Of a stretch of DNA of 64,000 bases, positions 34,802 through 44,010 are shown in pieces (position 1 is the first letter of the stretch; the number at the start of each line of letters is the position of its first letter). Below the pieces are notes generated by a model. That model saw nothing but the letters and a program-made list of their open reading frames with translations, made no database searches and was not told the DNA's origin. The DNA is taken from contig NZ_BKZW01000002.1 of NCBI RefSeq assembly GCF_008974265.1, positions 1,240,001-1,304,000 on the forward strand. Reading direction: 5' to 3'. The position numbers and the translations under genes are program-made. The DNA comes from Dictyobacter vulcani (lineage in GTDB: Bacteria; Chloroflexota; Ktedonobacteria; Ktedonobacterales; Ktedonobacteraceae).

Positions 34802-35506
34802 ATGGAAACAGGGAGACGGCAGGAACTGGTCGCCACCACAAAGGCTGGTAAAGAAGCAGGGATGCGTAGGAGACCAGAACGGCGGCAGGCAGCCGATTTT
34901 GACCAGCGGATCTTGCGGGTGGCTCGGCAGTTGTTTGCCGAGCGAGGCGTTGAGGATGTCAGTATGCATCAGATTGCCCGGGAAGCAGGCGTTGGTCAGG
35001 GAACGCTCTATCGCCGCTACGCCCACAAGGGTGAATTGATCCTGGATCTGCTGAATGAGAGCGCCCTGCGCTTCTTAGAGGAGATCCAGGCCTATGCCCG
35101 GGATAAAGAAATATGGTCAGCATTACAGCGATTGGACAGCGTCCTCCGCAGGAGCCTTGCCTTCATCGAGGAGGAAGGATTATTTCTGGCGGCCATCATG
35201 GATACATCGTCTGGCGAGAAGCGCGAGATGAAGTTTAGCACGCAGTACTATCGTGCCTCCCATAGCCTTATCGCGCATTTGCTTGAGGAAGCTATTGCCC
35301 AGGAGGAACTTGCGCCGCTGGACACCATCTACACTGCCGATGCAATCATCGCAACCTCCGATCCTGCCCTCTATCTCTTTCAACGGCAGAGGCGAGGGTA
35401 TACGCAAGAACAGATTTTAGCAGGGCTACGACGTATCTATATCAAGGGCATGTCTGTTCGCTCTCCCCACAACCAGGCATGCGCTGATCAGCCTCCTCCG
35501 GCTTGA
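34802..35506 (+). CDS. TetR-family regulator
   Basis: The 234-residue protein starts METGRRQELVATTKAG after GAGGGGTG. The helix-turn-helix domain is around residues 35-80 (RILRVARQLFAERGVEDVSM, HQIAREAGVGQGTLYRRYAH, KGELILDLL). The C-terminal part fits a TetR_C ligand domain. It lies divergent to the esterase and downstream of twin GGACAATTGTCC operators that it probably binds. Ligand unknown, perhaps an ester or phenolic compound handled by the esterase. Confidence 0.88.
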   Translation: METGRRQELVATTKAGKEAGMRRRPERRQAADFDQRILRVARQLFAERGVEDVSMHQIAREAGVGQGTLYRRYAHKGELILDLLNESALRFLEEIQAYARDKEIWSALQRLDSVLRRSLAFIEEEGLFLAAIMDTSSGEKREMKFSTQYYRASHSLIAHLLEEAIAQEELAPLDTIYTADAIIATSDPALYLFQRQRRGYTQEQILAGLRRIYIKGMSVRSPHNQACADQPPPA

Positions 35507-35542
35507 AGGCTCTTGCGCAATCTTCTGATCAGCAAAAGATGT

Positions 35543-35567
35543 AGATGCGACCGCAAAGGTCGCATCT
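35543..35567. terminator. Stem-loop between convergent genes
   Basis: AGATGCGACC and GGTCGCATCT pair perfectly around GCAAA. It lies between the TetR stop and the 3' end of the minus-strand hydrolase and could serve both. It has no clear T-run. Confidence 0.5.
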
Positions 35568-35585
35568 ATGATTGATGATCTGTTT

Positions 35586-36407
35586 TTACGGATAGCGGAC
35601 TTCCTGAACGGCGCGGATGTAGCGGTCGGCGGATCTGACAACTGCATCATGGGCGTCCTGTTGGACGATGGCTTCAAACCAGGCGGCGTAGAGGCGGTCG
35701 AATTTGTAGGGAGCGATGGTGTCGCGCATGCGCTGGACTTCGCTGGCGGGCAGGGGAATCAGGTTTGGATAACTATACATAAAACTGACGTAGCGGCGAT
35801 CGACGACGACGGTGATGATGTCTCCACTGAGGAGTGCGCCTTTTCCTTCGGCTCCCCGGGGCCAGTGCAGGACGGTGCCACTGGGATAGTGGCCGCCGAG
35901 GCGGATCAGGGTGAGGTCACCAGGGAGTTGCAGGGTCTCGCCTGTCCAGTAGACGATGCGCTCGTCCGGGCGCATGACCCATTTTTTGTCGTTGGCATGC
36001 AGATAGATTTTCGCGTCAAAGCGCTGCGCCCATTCGACCATGGCGGAATAGTAGTGGGGATGCGAGATGGCGATTGCGGAAATACCACCCAGATCTTTTA
36101 CCGCCTGGTAGGTCTCATCATCCAGATAGGTGATGCAGTCCCACAGGACGTTGCCTTGCTCACTGCACACCAGGAGTCCGCGCTGGCCGATGGCGAATTT
36201 GGGGTTAGTCCCGATGCCTATAAGCTGTGGTTCCTGCTGCTTGAGGATATTGCTATGACCCTCTGCGCGCATCGACTCCATCGTCGTCCATTGCTGTCCC
36301 TGATGACCAACATACTGTCGCTCATCCAGGCAGATCGGACATTCCCGAGGCTGCTCCTGGCTGGCTGCGAACTGGGTACCACAGGTGACACAAATCCAAT
36401 GCTGCAT
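35586..36407 (-). CDS. Rubredoxin-like zinc ribbon fused to metallo-beta-lactamase fold
   Basis: The 273-residue protein has an N-terminal zinc ribbon, WICVTCGTQFAASQEQPREC, then PICLDE. An MBL-like fold follows: LLVCSEQGNVLWDCITYLDD, then ISAIAISHPHYYSAMVEWAQ (SHPHYYS in place of HxHxDH), then ALLSGDIITVV and YPSGTVLHWPR. The metal motif is altered (HPHYYS), so hydrolase activity is doubtful. A 79-bp piece of its 5' end (36187-36265) is duplicated exactly at 41303-41381. Role unknown. Confidence 0.75.
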   Translation of the reverse strand: MQHWICVTCGTQFAASQEQPRECPICLDERQYVGHQGQQWTTMESMRAEGHSNILKQQEPQLIGIGTNPKFAIGQRGLLVCSEQGNVLWDCITYLDDETYQAVKDLGGISAIAISHPHYYSAMVEWAQRFDAKIYLHANDKKWVMRPDERIVYWTGETLQLPGDLTLIRLGGHYPSGTVLHWPRGAEGKGALLSGDIITVVVDRRYVSFMYSYPNLIPLPASEVQRMRDTIAPYKFDRLYAAWFEAIVQQDAHDAVVRSADRYIRAVQEVRYP

Positions 36408-36509
36408 AAATACTTCTCATTTCTAAATGTGTATTGAAGCGGGGCTGCCAGTGTGTGTGTATGTAAGAAATTTAACTGTCCAGCTAAAAAACATATACTT
36501 AAGCAGAGA

Positions 36510-36800
36510 TAGTGGAATTCACTTTCATCGCGTCATCAGCGATCTGTCATTGAATGCGCCCCAAATCACCAGCAATGGCGCGACGGTGATTGCTATGAGC
36601 ACGAATACGCTCTTACAGCAACAACTGATCCCTCCCCATTATATCTTACCTGTAGTAGAATATCCATGTAGCTTAGATTTACAATTTTGCTACTATAGCC
36701 ATGATTATTTATATGCCGAGCAGGCGCTTTATGATCGATATAACTGGTTTCACTCAGGCATTCCTGTGCATAGTGTTGAAAATATTGAAGATGTCTCTTG
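36510..36800 (+). pseudogene. Fragment of a Cof-type HAD phosphatase gene
   Basis: The segment encodes FHRVISDLSLNAPQITSNGA, then HYILPVVEY and EQALYDRYNWF, closely matching residues 50-145 of the intact gene at 41492-42295. The first roughly 50 codons, including the catalytic DLDGT, are missing. The upstream flank (ATTCACTTTC) is joined directly to the internal codons at a TTTC microhomology, pointing to a deletion. Frames after about 36800 no longer match. It lies just upstream of the SRPBCC gene. Confidence 0.8.
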
Positions 36801-36857
36801 GCGCCAGGATGATAAATATTGTGTTACTATAAAGAAGTCTCTCAAAAGGTGTAAAAA

Positions 36858-37472
36858 TTGAAATTTACTGCTCACGTGGTTATTGAACGTCCGCAGGAAA
36901 AAGTCTTTGACTGGATGTTTCAACCCCAACATATCGTGCAATTGCTCACGCGGAAACCTACACAAAATCTCATGAATAAAGGGCCGGTCCCTGCACATTT
37001 GCTCGAGCGGGTCGCTAAGCAGCAGCGTTTTCAGGAGCAAGCTGAAACAGCCATTGAGATAGAAGATCTTTCGACACCGGTTCTCTGTGTCGGAACAACC
37101 TTCTACTATAGGCTGGGATTGAAGCATCCATCTATAGAGTTTCCAGAATGGAAATATCTGACCTCAGGTACTGTCACTATAAAAAAATCCACCGTGCCCA
37201 CATTTTTTGCATTTACCACCAAGGGTTTTTCACCGTCTGCAGAGCACCAGCTGGTTTTCCATCCTCAACGTGGAGGGACCAGCATCATCTATACTCAGTC
37301 GATTCCCTTTGGAAAACTACAACTAAAGATAGCATCTGTGCTCGCTCCTGGAGTGTTCCCCTCTGGCAATGAGGCCAGCTTTTTGGGAAATGGTGCAATT
37401 CCATTTGGAGATAAAGAAGTACAGCAACAGCTTATGCATCTCAAGTCTCAAATGGAAGTTGAAATCGGATGA
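36858..37472 (+). CDS. SRPBCC-like lipid-binding protein, TTG start
   Basis: The 204-residue protein has AAAAGGTG six bases before a TTG start (MKFTAHVVIERPQEKVFDWM). The opening strand and VERPxEKVFDWM helix pattern, with TSGTVTIKKSTVPTFFAFTT and a C-terminal long helix, fits the START/SRPBCC fold that binds hydrophobic ligands. Its 3' end overlaps the convergent HIT-like gene by 25 bases. Specific function unknown. Confidence 0.6.
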   Translation: MKFTAHVVIERPQEKVFDWMFQPQHIVQLLTRKPTQNLMNKGPVPAHLLERVAKQQRFQEQAETAIEIEDLSTPVLCVGTTFYYRLGLKHPSIEFPEWKYLTSGTVTIKKSTVPTFFAFTTKGFSPSAEHQLVFHPQRGGTSIIYTQSIPFGKLQLKIASVLAPGVFPSGNEASFLGNGAIPFGDKEVQQQLMHLKSQMEVEIG

Positions 37473-38083
37473 GCCAGAGCAGCTCTTAGCTCAGTAACAT
37501 ATTTTTCATACTCACGTGGATCAAGAAAGCGTTCTGCCGCGTGGGACATTCTTTGCTCCGGGGCTGCATCACCATAATAGCGAGGCTTGAGACGGCAATA
37601 GAGATGCGGATAGCCACTACTTCCCATATCGATACTCATTTTCAGTGGCGTAAAGACCTTTTCGATTGCCCTGGCTGAGCGGGCCAGATCGTCAATAAAC
37701 ACATACTGTTCCTCTTGCGAAAGATCGTGCAATTCCTTGACATGACGCTTATAGGTAATTATACATTCCCCATGAATATATTGGTTCTTCGTGAGACTGA
37801 GGCGTGCCATGTTGAGATCGGCGACGACAAATCCATAGCCATCAAACGCTTCATTTTTTGCAAGTTGGGCGCAGTGAACGCAATTTTCGCCTCGAACAAG
37901 TGCTTCCCATTGTTCTCGTGGCATCCACTTTGAAGGACCGGAAGGGAGTAGTTCCGAAAGGTTTTTTCGTATCTGCTCGGCAGCCCACTCCGGTGTATCT
38001 TGCTCAGCAATTCCAGCCTGTTTCGCAATTGCTGCAAGTTTGGCAAACATCTCATCTTCAAGGTTTAGTGTGATTGTTTTCAT
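37448..38083 (-). CDS. Ribbon-helix-helix-like N-terminus with HIT-like domain
   Basis: The 211-residue protein starts MKTITLNLEDEMFAKLAAIA (AAGGAAGG upstream). The beginning resembles a ribbon-helix-helix segment. After WMPREQWEAL comes a HIT-like fold: CVHCAQL (zinc-like pair), FDGYGFVVADLNMARLSL, then a degenerate catalytic strand, SGYPHLYCRLKPRYYG, where a HxHxHxx triad is expected. The usual nucleotidyl hydrolase histidines are mostly missing, so it is probably not a standard HIT hydrolase. The RHH-HIT arrangement is unusual. Confidence 0.55.
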   Translation of the reverse strand: MKTITLNLEDEMFAKLAAIAKQAGIAEQDTPEWAAEQIRKNLSELLPSGPSKWMPREQWEALVRGENCVHCAQLAKNEAFDGYGFVVADLNMARLSLTKNQYIHGECIITYKRHVKELHDLSQEEQYVFIDDLARSARAIEKVFTPLKMSIDMGSSGYPHLYCRLKPRYYGDAAPEQRMSHAAERFLDPREYEKYVTELRAALAHPISTSI

Positions 38084-38431
38084 CGGTTCCTTCCTTCTGA
38101 TCATTGAGACGACTTTCAGTAGCTATCTTACGCGATTTACTCAGCTCAGGCAAGTTTTTTGCAACAGATATTGCACATGTTGTTCCCGTTTTCTTCCGAT
38201 GTTTTACCCATGATCCCCTGTTATATCATTAGTAACAGGAAAAACCTGAACACGGTTGATCGCAAAAAAACTGGCTCAGGTATTTCGTCAACTACGCCAG
38301 TTGTGTCTACCTTGCCTGCCTTTTGGCCTCAATTGTTCAGTTGCGACAAAGGACAGGTGGGCATGAAATCTTTGAAGGAGCACAATCCTATCCTGGAGGA
38401 CGCAGAGACGATGAGAGAAAAGAGGAGCTTT

Positions 38432-38913
38432 ATGTCGATTGCATCCTATCTGCCCGCCTATACCGATGTGTTTGTGGGTCGCCGTGATGACTACGCAATC
38501 CAATTGCCAAATGGGAGTTATCGGCGCGCAGGACGACCACTCACCAATGCGAATCTCTTGAATCATCTCCTGGGGAGACAGACCTATGGGACCTATGTGA
38601 TGGATGACGATGGCCAGTGCCGCTTTGCGGTGTTTGACGCCGATACCGAGGATGGAATAGATCGAATATTGTCTATCCATGATCGGTTGGCTGCTCAGGG
38701 GATTGTTTCTTACGTGGAACGCTCCCGACGTGGTGGCCACCTCTGGATCTTTTTCATTCGTCCAGTACCCGCATCCTGGGTGCGTGCCTGGTTGCTGCCT
38801 ATTGTCCAACCGATATGGAATTCTATCCGAAGCAAAACGAAGGGTTGGGCTATGGCTCGCTGATCCGGCTCCCCTGGGGTATTCACCGTAAGAGTGGACA
38901 ATGCTATCCCTTT
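38432..38913 (+). pseudogene. Remnant of a second TOTE-type primase
   Basis: ATG at 38432 (AGAGGAGC upstream) reads MSIASYLPAYTDVFVGRRDD, CRFAVFDADTEDG, SRRGGHLWIFFIRP. A lost base near 38798-38801 (CCC to CC) shifts the frame, after which YCPTDMEFYPKQNEG and GSLIRLPWGIH continue to about 38913. It is clearly homologous to the element primase at 3852-4826 but ends before the zinc domain, where CoA-transferase sequence begins. This is a trace of a related integrative element. Confidence 0.85.
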
Positions 38914-39874
38914 GAAAGTCGAGCAAGGACGCGAACTGCTGCGTGCTCTGGTGCTAAGCACTGATATCGTAATAGAAAGCTTTCGACCGGGAGTGATGCA
39001 GCGATTGGGTTTGGACTACGAGCAGCTGAAAAAAATCAAACCCGATCTCATCTATTGTGCCATCTCCGGGTACGGACAGGACGGTCCCTATCGGGACAGG
39101 GCCGGACACGATCTTAACTACCAGGGATACGCCGGTTTGCTCGACTACCAGCGGGACGCACAGGGAGTTCCCTCTCTTCCAGCCACGCAACTAGGCGACC
39201 TGATTGGCGGTAGTTATAGCGCCGTTGTTGGTATCCTGTTAGCCCTGGTGGAGCGTGCGCACAGTGGGCAGGGGCGCTTCGTCGATGTTGCCATGACTGA
39301 GAACCTGTTGAGTCTGATGCCTCTGGTCACTTCGCTATACCTGCACAGTGGTGTGAGCTTGTCGCCGGAGCGCTCGCCACTGAACGGTGCTCTCCCCTGC
39401 TATCACATCTACGAGGCAGGTGATGGCAAGTATGTTACGCTCGCTGCTCTGGAGCCAAAGTTCTGGCGCACCTTCTGTGAGCGCATCGGGCATCCTGAAC
39501 TGATAGCTGGGCATATGCCGACCAGCGCAGAGCAGAGGGATGAGACCATACGCGCCTTGCAAGCCATCTTCAAAACGCGCTCGCGTGATGCATGGATTGA
39601 GGTATGTGGCGGCGACGACACTTGCCTGGGTCCCGTCTACAGCATTGACGAAGCCTTCAACGATCCCCAGGCACTGGCGCGCCATGTTGTGCGCACTGAT
39701 GAAGCAGGCGGAAAGGAGCTATCCACATTGGCGCGCTTTCCGCGCCTGGTTGGAGGCGAGCAGGTGACACCGCAGCCCGCACCTTACGTCGGTGAGCATA
39801 GTGAGGCTATTCTGCAAGAACTGGGATATAGCGCAGAGCAAATTCAAGCCTGGAGGGGGCAGGGTGTGATTTAA
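38914..39874 (+). pseudogene. CoA-transferase family III (CaiB/BaiF), N-terminus missing
   Basis: The frame from LKVEQGRELLRALVLSTD through VIESFRPGVMQRLGLDYEQL, LIYCAISGYGQDGPYRDRAG and GAGDGKYV-type segments to ELGYSAEQIQAWRGQGVI is a class III CoA-transferase. Its first roughly 75 residues, with the nucleotide-like fold and LDLxR start, are absent and replaced by primase sequence. Illegitimate joining occurred at about 38905-38920. A functional enzyme is unlikely. Confidence 0.85.
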
Positions 39875-40092
39875 CGTGTCTATGCTAGCCTTCCTACCTC
39901 CAATATTTACCGCACGGGGAGAAGCGATTACCCTCAGGGGAGGTCATGACCACTTCGCTCACGATCAAACCGGAGGTTAAGAGTTGTGAGGGGTTCTGGT
40001 GAAGGCAAGTTCAGGTTTGAGCGCTGGCAGTGTTTCGAGCAAACGCTGCCGACAGTAGAGTACAACATACATCTGTAAGAGAGAATGAAGAC

Positions 40093-41118
40093 ATGCAACA
40101 TCACGACAATTACTTTACCTTTCAAGCTGAAAATAACTATGACCTGGGCCTCCAATTGGGAACCCATTTCAAAGAAGCAATCCAGGCCAAAATAAATCGT
40201 ACCCTACGAGATGATGTGTGGGCTTTAAAGCTTAAACGATCTCTAGAATACCTTTCCGCGGCGAAAGAGTGCTTCCCACACTATGTTCAGGAGATGGAAG
40301 GGTATGCCAGAGGAGCAGGCGTCGATTTTCTCGCCTGCTGGACTTGTAGTCTTGAGGATGAGTTCTCTTTCTACCGAGAAGATCACTGTACGTCAATTGT
40401 TACCAATGATGGGAAGCTCATCTCGCACAACGAAGATTGGGCGCATGATGCAGCGGATGAAATCTGTGTCCTTCAGAAGACAATTGGCGATCTCACCCTA
40501 TTAGAACTCAATTACCTCAATACGTTGGGCGGTAATTCCGCGAGTATCATTCCTTCGATATGTCCTGATCTACTGATCAGCGATAGCATATACTGATCAA
40601 TCATGACTCATAGCGACTGGCAGCGGGATACAAGAAATGTCATGGCTCGCTTTCTGTCAGAAACGCAAGATCCGCTGCAAGATTTTCAAAAGTTAAAGTC
40701 CCTGCAAAGAGCTACTGGTTACAACCACAATATTATGAACATGGACGGCAAGAGATGGAATATTGAGTCGACTGCGAGAGAACAGGTGATAATTGAACCT
40801 GCTTCCCCATTTGTGCATACCAATCACTACCTGTCAGAGCAACTGAAACCTCTGGAAGCGGAAAAAATGCCGTCCACCTTCCGGCGCTATGAAGTAGCGA
40901 GCGAGAAAGTCAGACCACACATGTCTGAGCAGGAACTCATGACGCTTGTGAGCGATACCTCCCAAGGCCCTGATTTGAGTATTTTTAATGACAGGACGAT
41001 AGCACGGATGATTGTCGATACAGAGCAGAGAAGTGCGAAGATATGGCTCCGACGGGAAGCGGCTAAAGGATGGGTGGAGTATCCACTGGGATTTCTAGGA
41101 AATGTGGGAATTCGGTGA
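40093..41118 (+). pseudogene. C45-like autoproteolytic acyltransferase, frame broken mid-gene
   Basis: ATG at 40093 (GAGAGAATGAAG upstream) starts MQHHDNYFTFQAENNYDLGL. The autocatalytic Cys region is DEFSFYREDHCTSIVTNDGK, followed by SHNEDWAHDAADEIC. The frame stops at 40596 after ...NSASIIPS. A second frame from 40603 (HSDWQRDTRNVMARFL, then QRATGYNHNIMNMDG) continues the same protein to 41118. The 30 bases around 40570-40605 hold the lesion. Family enzymes resemble isopenicillin N-acyltransferase or ceramidase-like amide hydrolases. Confidence 0.75.
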
Positions 41119-41159
41119 AGCACCTGGCTCACCTTTGATGAATGATGAGCTTATCTGAC

Positions 41160-41302
41160 GATTATTCTCCCTTTGTTGAGTCTGTTAAAGAAGAGCAAAA
41201 CGGCAAGTATGGAGAACAACCTCGGCGATGGGTCGTTGAGCGGCTTTTCTCCTGGCTCAACCGTTCTCGACGGCTCTTGATCCGTTGGGAGAAGCACGCT
41301 GC
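41160..41302 (+). mobile_element. Transposase fragment (IS5/IS4-type DDE)
   Basis: RRWVVERLFSWLNRSRRLLI and RWEKHAARW are the conserved C-terminal motif of IS5-family transposases. The frame has no N-terminal domain. Its 3' end abuts the 79-bp duplicated segment at 41303, so it marks a rearrangement point. Confidence 0.8.
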
Positions 41303-41381
41303 CCGATGGCGAATTTGGGGTTAGTCCCGATGCCTATAAGCTGTGGTTCCTGCTGCTTGAGGATATTGCTATGACCCTCTG
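41303..41381. repeat. 79-bp exact copy of 36187-36265
   Basis: The sequence from CCGATGGCGAATTTGGGG to GCTATGACCCTCTG is identical in both places. At 36.2 kb it is the 5' part of the MBL-fold gene. Here it lies between an IS fragment and the HAD promoter region, out of gene context. Confidence 0.9.
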
Positions 41382-41491
41382 TTTGTGTACAGGTGAGAGC
41401 TTTAACTGTACAACTAAAAAGCGTATACTAAAGCAGAGGTAGTGAAATTCACTTTCCTCGATGCACTTGTTTGTCAGGAGTTTCTACCACT

Positions 41492-42295
41492 ATGTATCGT
41501 CTCCTCGCTATTGATCTGGATGGAACCTTATTAACGCCGCAACACAAAGTGAGTCCATATACGCTGGATGTGCTTAAGCGGGCGGTCGCTGATGGCATGC
41601 GACTGGTTATCGCCACGGGCCGTGTCCCTTTTAGTTTTCATCGTGTCATCAGGGATCTGCCGTTGAATGCGCCGCAAATCACCAGTAATGGCGCGACGGT
41701 GATTGATATGAGCACGAATACGCTCGTGCACCAACAACTGGTTCCTCCCCATTATATCTTACCCGTAGTGGAATATGCACGCAGCCTCGATCTACAATTT
41801 TGCTACTATACCAATGAGTATTTATATGCCGAGCAGGCGCTTTATGATCGACAGAACTGGTATCTCTCTGGTATACCTATACGTAGAGTCGAAAATATTG
41901 AGGATGTCTATCCACAGCCATGTATCAAGATTGGCGCGTTTGGGGATGCGTCTACCCTGAGAGCCAAACGTCGGGACCTGGAGAGCCACTTCGCTGGACA
42001 GCTCTATGTGACGCAGACAGCAGAACAATGGCTGGAATTCCTGCATCCAGAGGTCTCGAAAGCCAATGCCCTCAGGACGATTACCCAGATGCTGGATATT
42101 CGGCCTGAGGAAGTGATTGCTTTTGGTGATAATCATAATGATATCGAGATGTTGCGCTTCGCTGGGCTGGGGATCGCGATGGGGAATGCACACCAGGAAG
42201 TCAAGGCTGCTGCCGATTATGTGACATTGAGGAACATTGATGATGGTGTGGCTGCGGCCCTCGAAAAATTTGTTTTTGCGGTAGAAAAACGCTAG
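41492..42295 (+). CDS. Cof-type HAD-superfamily phosphatase
   Basis: The 267-residue protein starts MYRLLAIDLDGTLLTPQHKV, with CAGGAG upstream. HAD motif I is DLDGT. Motif II is IATGR. The C2B cap follows (ITSNGATVIDM and onward). Motif III/IV is VIAFGDNHNDIEMLRFAGLG, then IAMGNAHQEVKAAADYVT. Members dephosphorylate sugar phosphates or FMN. The upstream 41384-41491 region matches that before the broken copy at 36.5 kb. Confidence 0.92.
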   Translation: MYRLLAIDLDGTLLTPQHKVSPYTLDVLKRAVADGMRLVIATGRVPFSFHRVIRDLPLNAPQITSNGATVIDMSTNTLVHQQLVPPHYILPVVEYARSLDLQFCYYTNEYLYAEQALYDRQNWYLSGIPIRRVENIEDVYPQPCIKIGAFGDASTLRAKRRDLESHFAGQLYVTQTAEQWLEFLHPEVSKANALRTITQMLDIRPEEVIAFGDNHNDIEMLRFAGLGIAMGNAHQEVKAAADYVTLRNIDDGVAAALEKFVFAVEKR

Positions 42296-42347
42296 CCAGG
42301 ATTTTGTGGGTAAAGGTTCGATCATTTCTTTTATGCAGAGGTGCAAG

Positions 42348-43193
42348 ATGTCGGATGAGCAGCAGTTTCAAGATGATGTCTGGTTATGGCTTGAGGAACA
42401 GTACAAATATGATCGAATGCTCACTGGTTATATTGTTGAGCTGGCGGGCGATCATTTGATTGTGGATATTCGCGGTATTCAAGGGACAGTTGAGCATGTG
42501 ACGCTGGGTGTGAACTGGCGGCTGGCGAATCTGACGATTGAGGAGCAGCAATTATCTGAAGAGGAGCTGGTCTATCAGCAATTGACGACCCTGCAAGGTC
42601 AGGAGATCGGGGTCAGGATCCTGGATATGGACCGTTACCTGCATATTTTGTCCCTGGAGCTTTCTGGCAAAGCTGAGGTGACTGCTCAGCAGAAGAGCAA
42701 GGAAGCGCACATACTGACGGGTTTACGGCCAGGTGATATCTGTAAAGGGCGCGTGAAAAGTATCTATGGGCATCAGGTCAAAGTAGAGCTGGGCGGCATC
42801 GAAGGCACCATCCCGCCCGACCATATCTCGCTGCAAAAAAGCTTTATTGATCCCTGGAAAGTTGTGCAGCCGGGCCAGGAGGTTGAGGTCATGATCATGG
42901 ATAAGGATCCAGACAACCTGTTGCTCTCTCTGACCTATGCTCAGCGCCGCGATGAAGCCTTGCACAAACTGAAAGCGGACACGATCTGTGAAGGCTCGAT
43001 CGCCAGCCTGAGCTCTGACGGGATCTATGTAGACCTGGGCGGCGTGCTGGGTCTGGTCCCGGTTGAGCAAGTTGTCTCCGGCTACATCACCCATCCCGCC
43101 GACCGTTATCACAAAGGCCAACACATCGTAGTCCGCATCCAGCAGATCGCCAGCGACAAACGCGTTACCGCCTCCCTCGTCAGCGCTGAGTAA
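42348..43193 (+). CDS. S1 RNA-binding domain protein
   Basis: The 281-residue protein starts MSDEQQFQDDVWLWLEEQYK after AGAGGTG. It has three S1/OB modules: YDRMLTGYIVELAGDHLIVD (about 25-95), ICKGRVKSIYGHQVKVELGG (about 125-195) and ICEGSIASLSSDGIYVDLGG (about 210-280), with typical VPVEQVV and RIQQIASDKRVTASL ends. This resembles a shortened ribosomal S1 or a regulator of translation. It follows the HAD gene by 52 bp and may be co-transcribed with it. Confidence 0.85.
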   Translation: MSDEQQFQDDVWLWLEEQYKYDRMLTGYIVELAGDHLIVDIRGIQGTVEHVTLGVNWRLANLTIEEQQLSEEELVYQQLTTLQGQEIGVRILDMDRYLHILSLELSGKAEVTAQQKSKEAHILTGLRPGDICKGRVKSIYGHQVKVELGGIEGTIPPDHISLQKSFIDPWKVVQPGQEVEVMIMDKDPDNLLLSLTYAQRRDEALHKLKADTICEGSIASLSSDGIYVDLGGVLGLVPVEQVVSGYITHPADRYHKGQHIVVRIQQIASDKRVTASLVSAE

Positions 43194-43203
43194 ATCACCC
43201 TTT

Positions 43204-43545
43204 GTAGCGGCAGCGCTGGTCGCTGCGATCAGTTTGACGTCCGAGCAAGCCCCTCGCAGCGATGACCCGTTCCCGTCTGGGAAGGTTGTTGGTGAAATGA
43301 TATGTGTCGATAATGTTTTATTGCATCAAATGATCGATAAAAAAATTAATGTAGGTTCGGCCCTTGCGGCCGATTGGCTCGCTCTCCATCAACCTTCACC
43401 TCACCAAGATCACGAGGAATGGCACCGATCCAACGTGTGTGCAACCACGAGCTGTAAAGTGATCACCTTTGAGTGGCTTGATCATGGTGAAGGGAGGGTG
43501 TAGTGGGGGAGTTAATCGGCCGCAAGGACCGAATATATCGCTTTT
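43204..43545. repeat. REP-like copy and GTAGGTTCG-type inverted repeats
   Basis: At 43204 lies GGCAGCGCTGGTCGCTGCGA in a variant REP unit. From about 43351 GTAGGTTCGGCCCTTGCGGC and, near 43515, TTAATCGGCCGCAAGGACCG form an inverted pair like the interior of the 31005-31357 element, but without the GCTAATAC ends. The rest of the 43194-44010 gap holds only a further degraded REP copy near 43715 and the promoter below. Confidence 0.55.
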
Positions 43546-43974
43546 ACATCTTCTGAACCTTTAATGAAATGCTGCTTTCTGGTCATACAATGCTTTCGCC
43601 AACCACATCCATAGGTGCATGCTATCCATGTGGCAGTGAGCGATCCCTGGCAGCGCCACACAGCAGGGAAAGGGGTTCGTGTGTGGCGTTGCCAGCTCGG
43701 GACGCGAAGAGGCTGCAGCCGCCAGGGCATGCCGCTACGCTGGGGCCCCTGCTCAGACGTATACTGACCCGGACGTGCTCGCATTGCTTGTGTTGAAACC
43801 GAGCCTAAAGCTTCAATTCACCGCTTTAAGAGAACCTTTGACGTATCCTGAAGGAAATTACATCCCTTGACTTTCAGGGTACAAGTGTTTCTGACAGAAT
43901 TTCAGTACCTCGCGAACATCTATTCTCCAATCGTCATAAAGGGTGTAGCAATCTCCATTATGGTGTTAAAGTCA

Positions 43975-44004
43975 TTGACATCAATATAATAAGGATGATA
44001 TGCT
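43975..44004 (+). promoter_or_regulatory. Promoter of the P450-linked TetR gene, apparently leaderless
   Basis: TTGACA (43975-43980), 18 bp and TATGCT (43999-44004). The expected transcription start, about seven bases on, coincides with the ATG at 44011, and there is no ribosome site, so the mRNA is probably leaderless. Confidence 0.55.
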
Positions 44005-44010
44005 GTTGCT

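Noticed and set aside
35568-36437. 289-codon plus-strand frame
   Set aside because: Antisense shadow of the MBL-fold gene (35586-36407), which has a zinc ribbon and an MBL-like fold.
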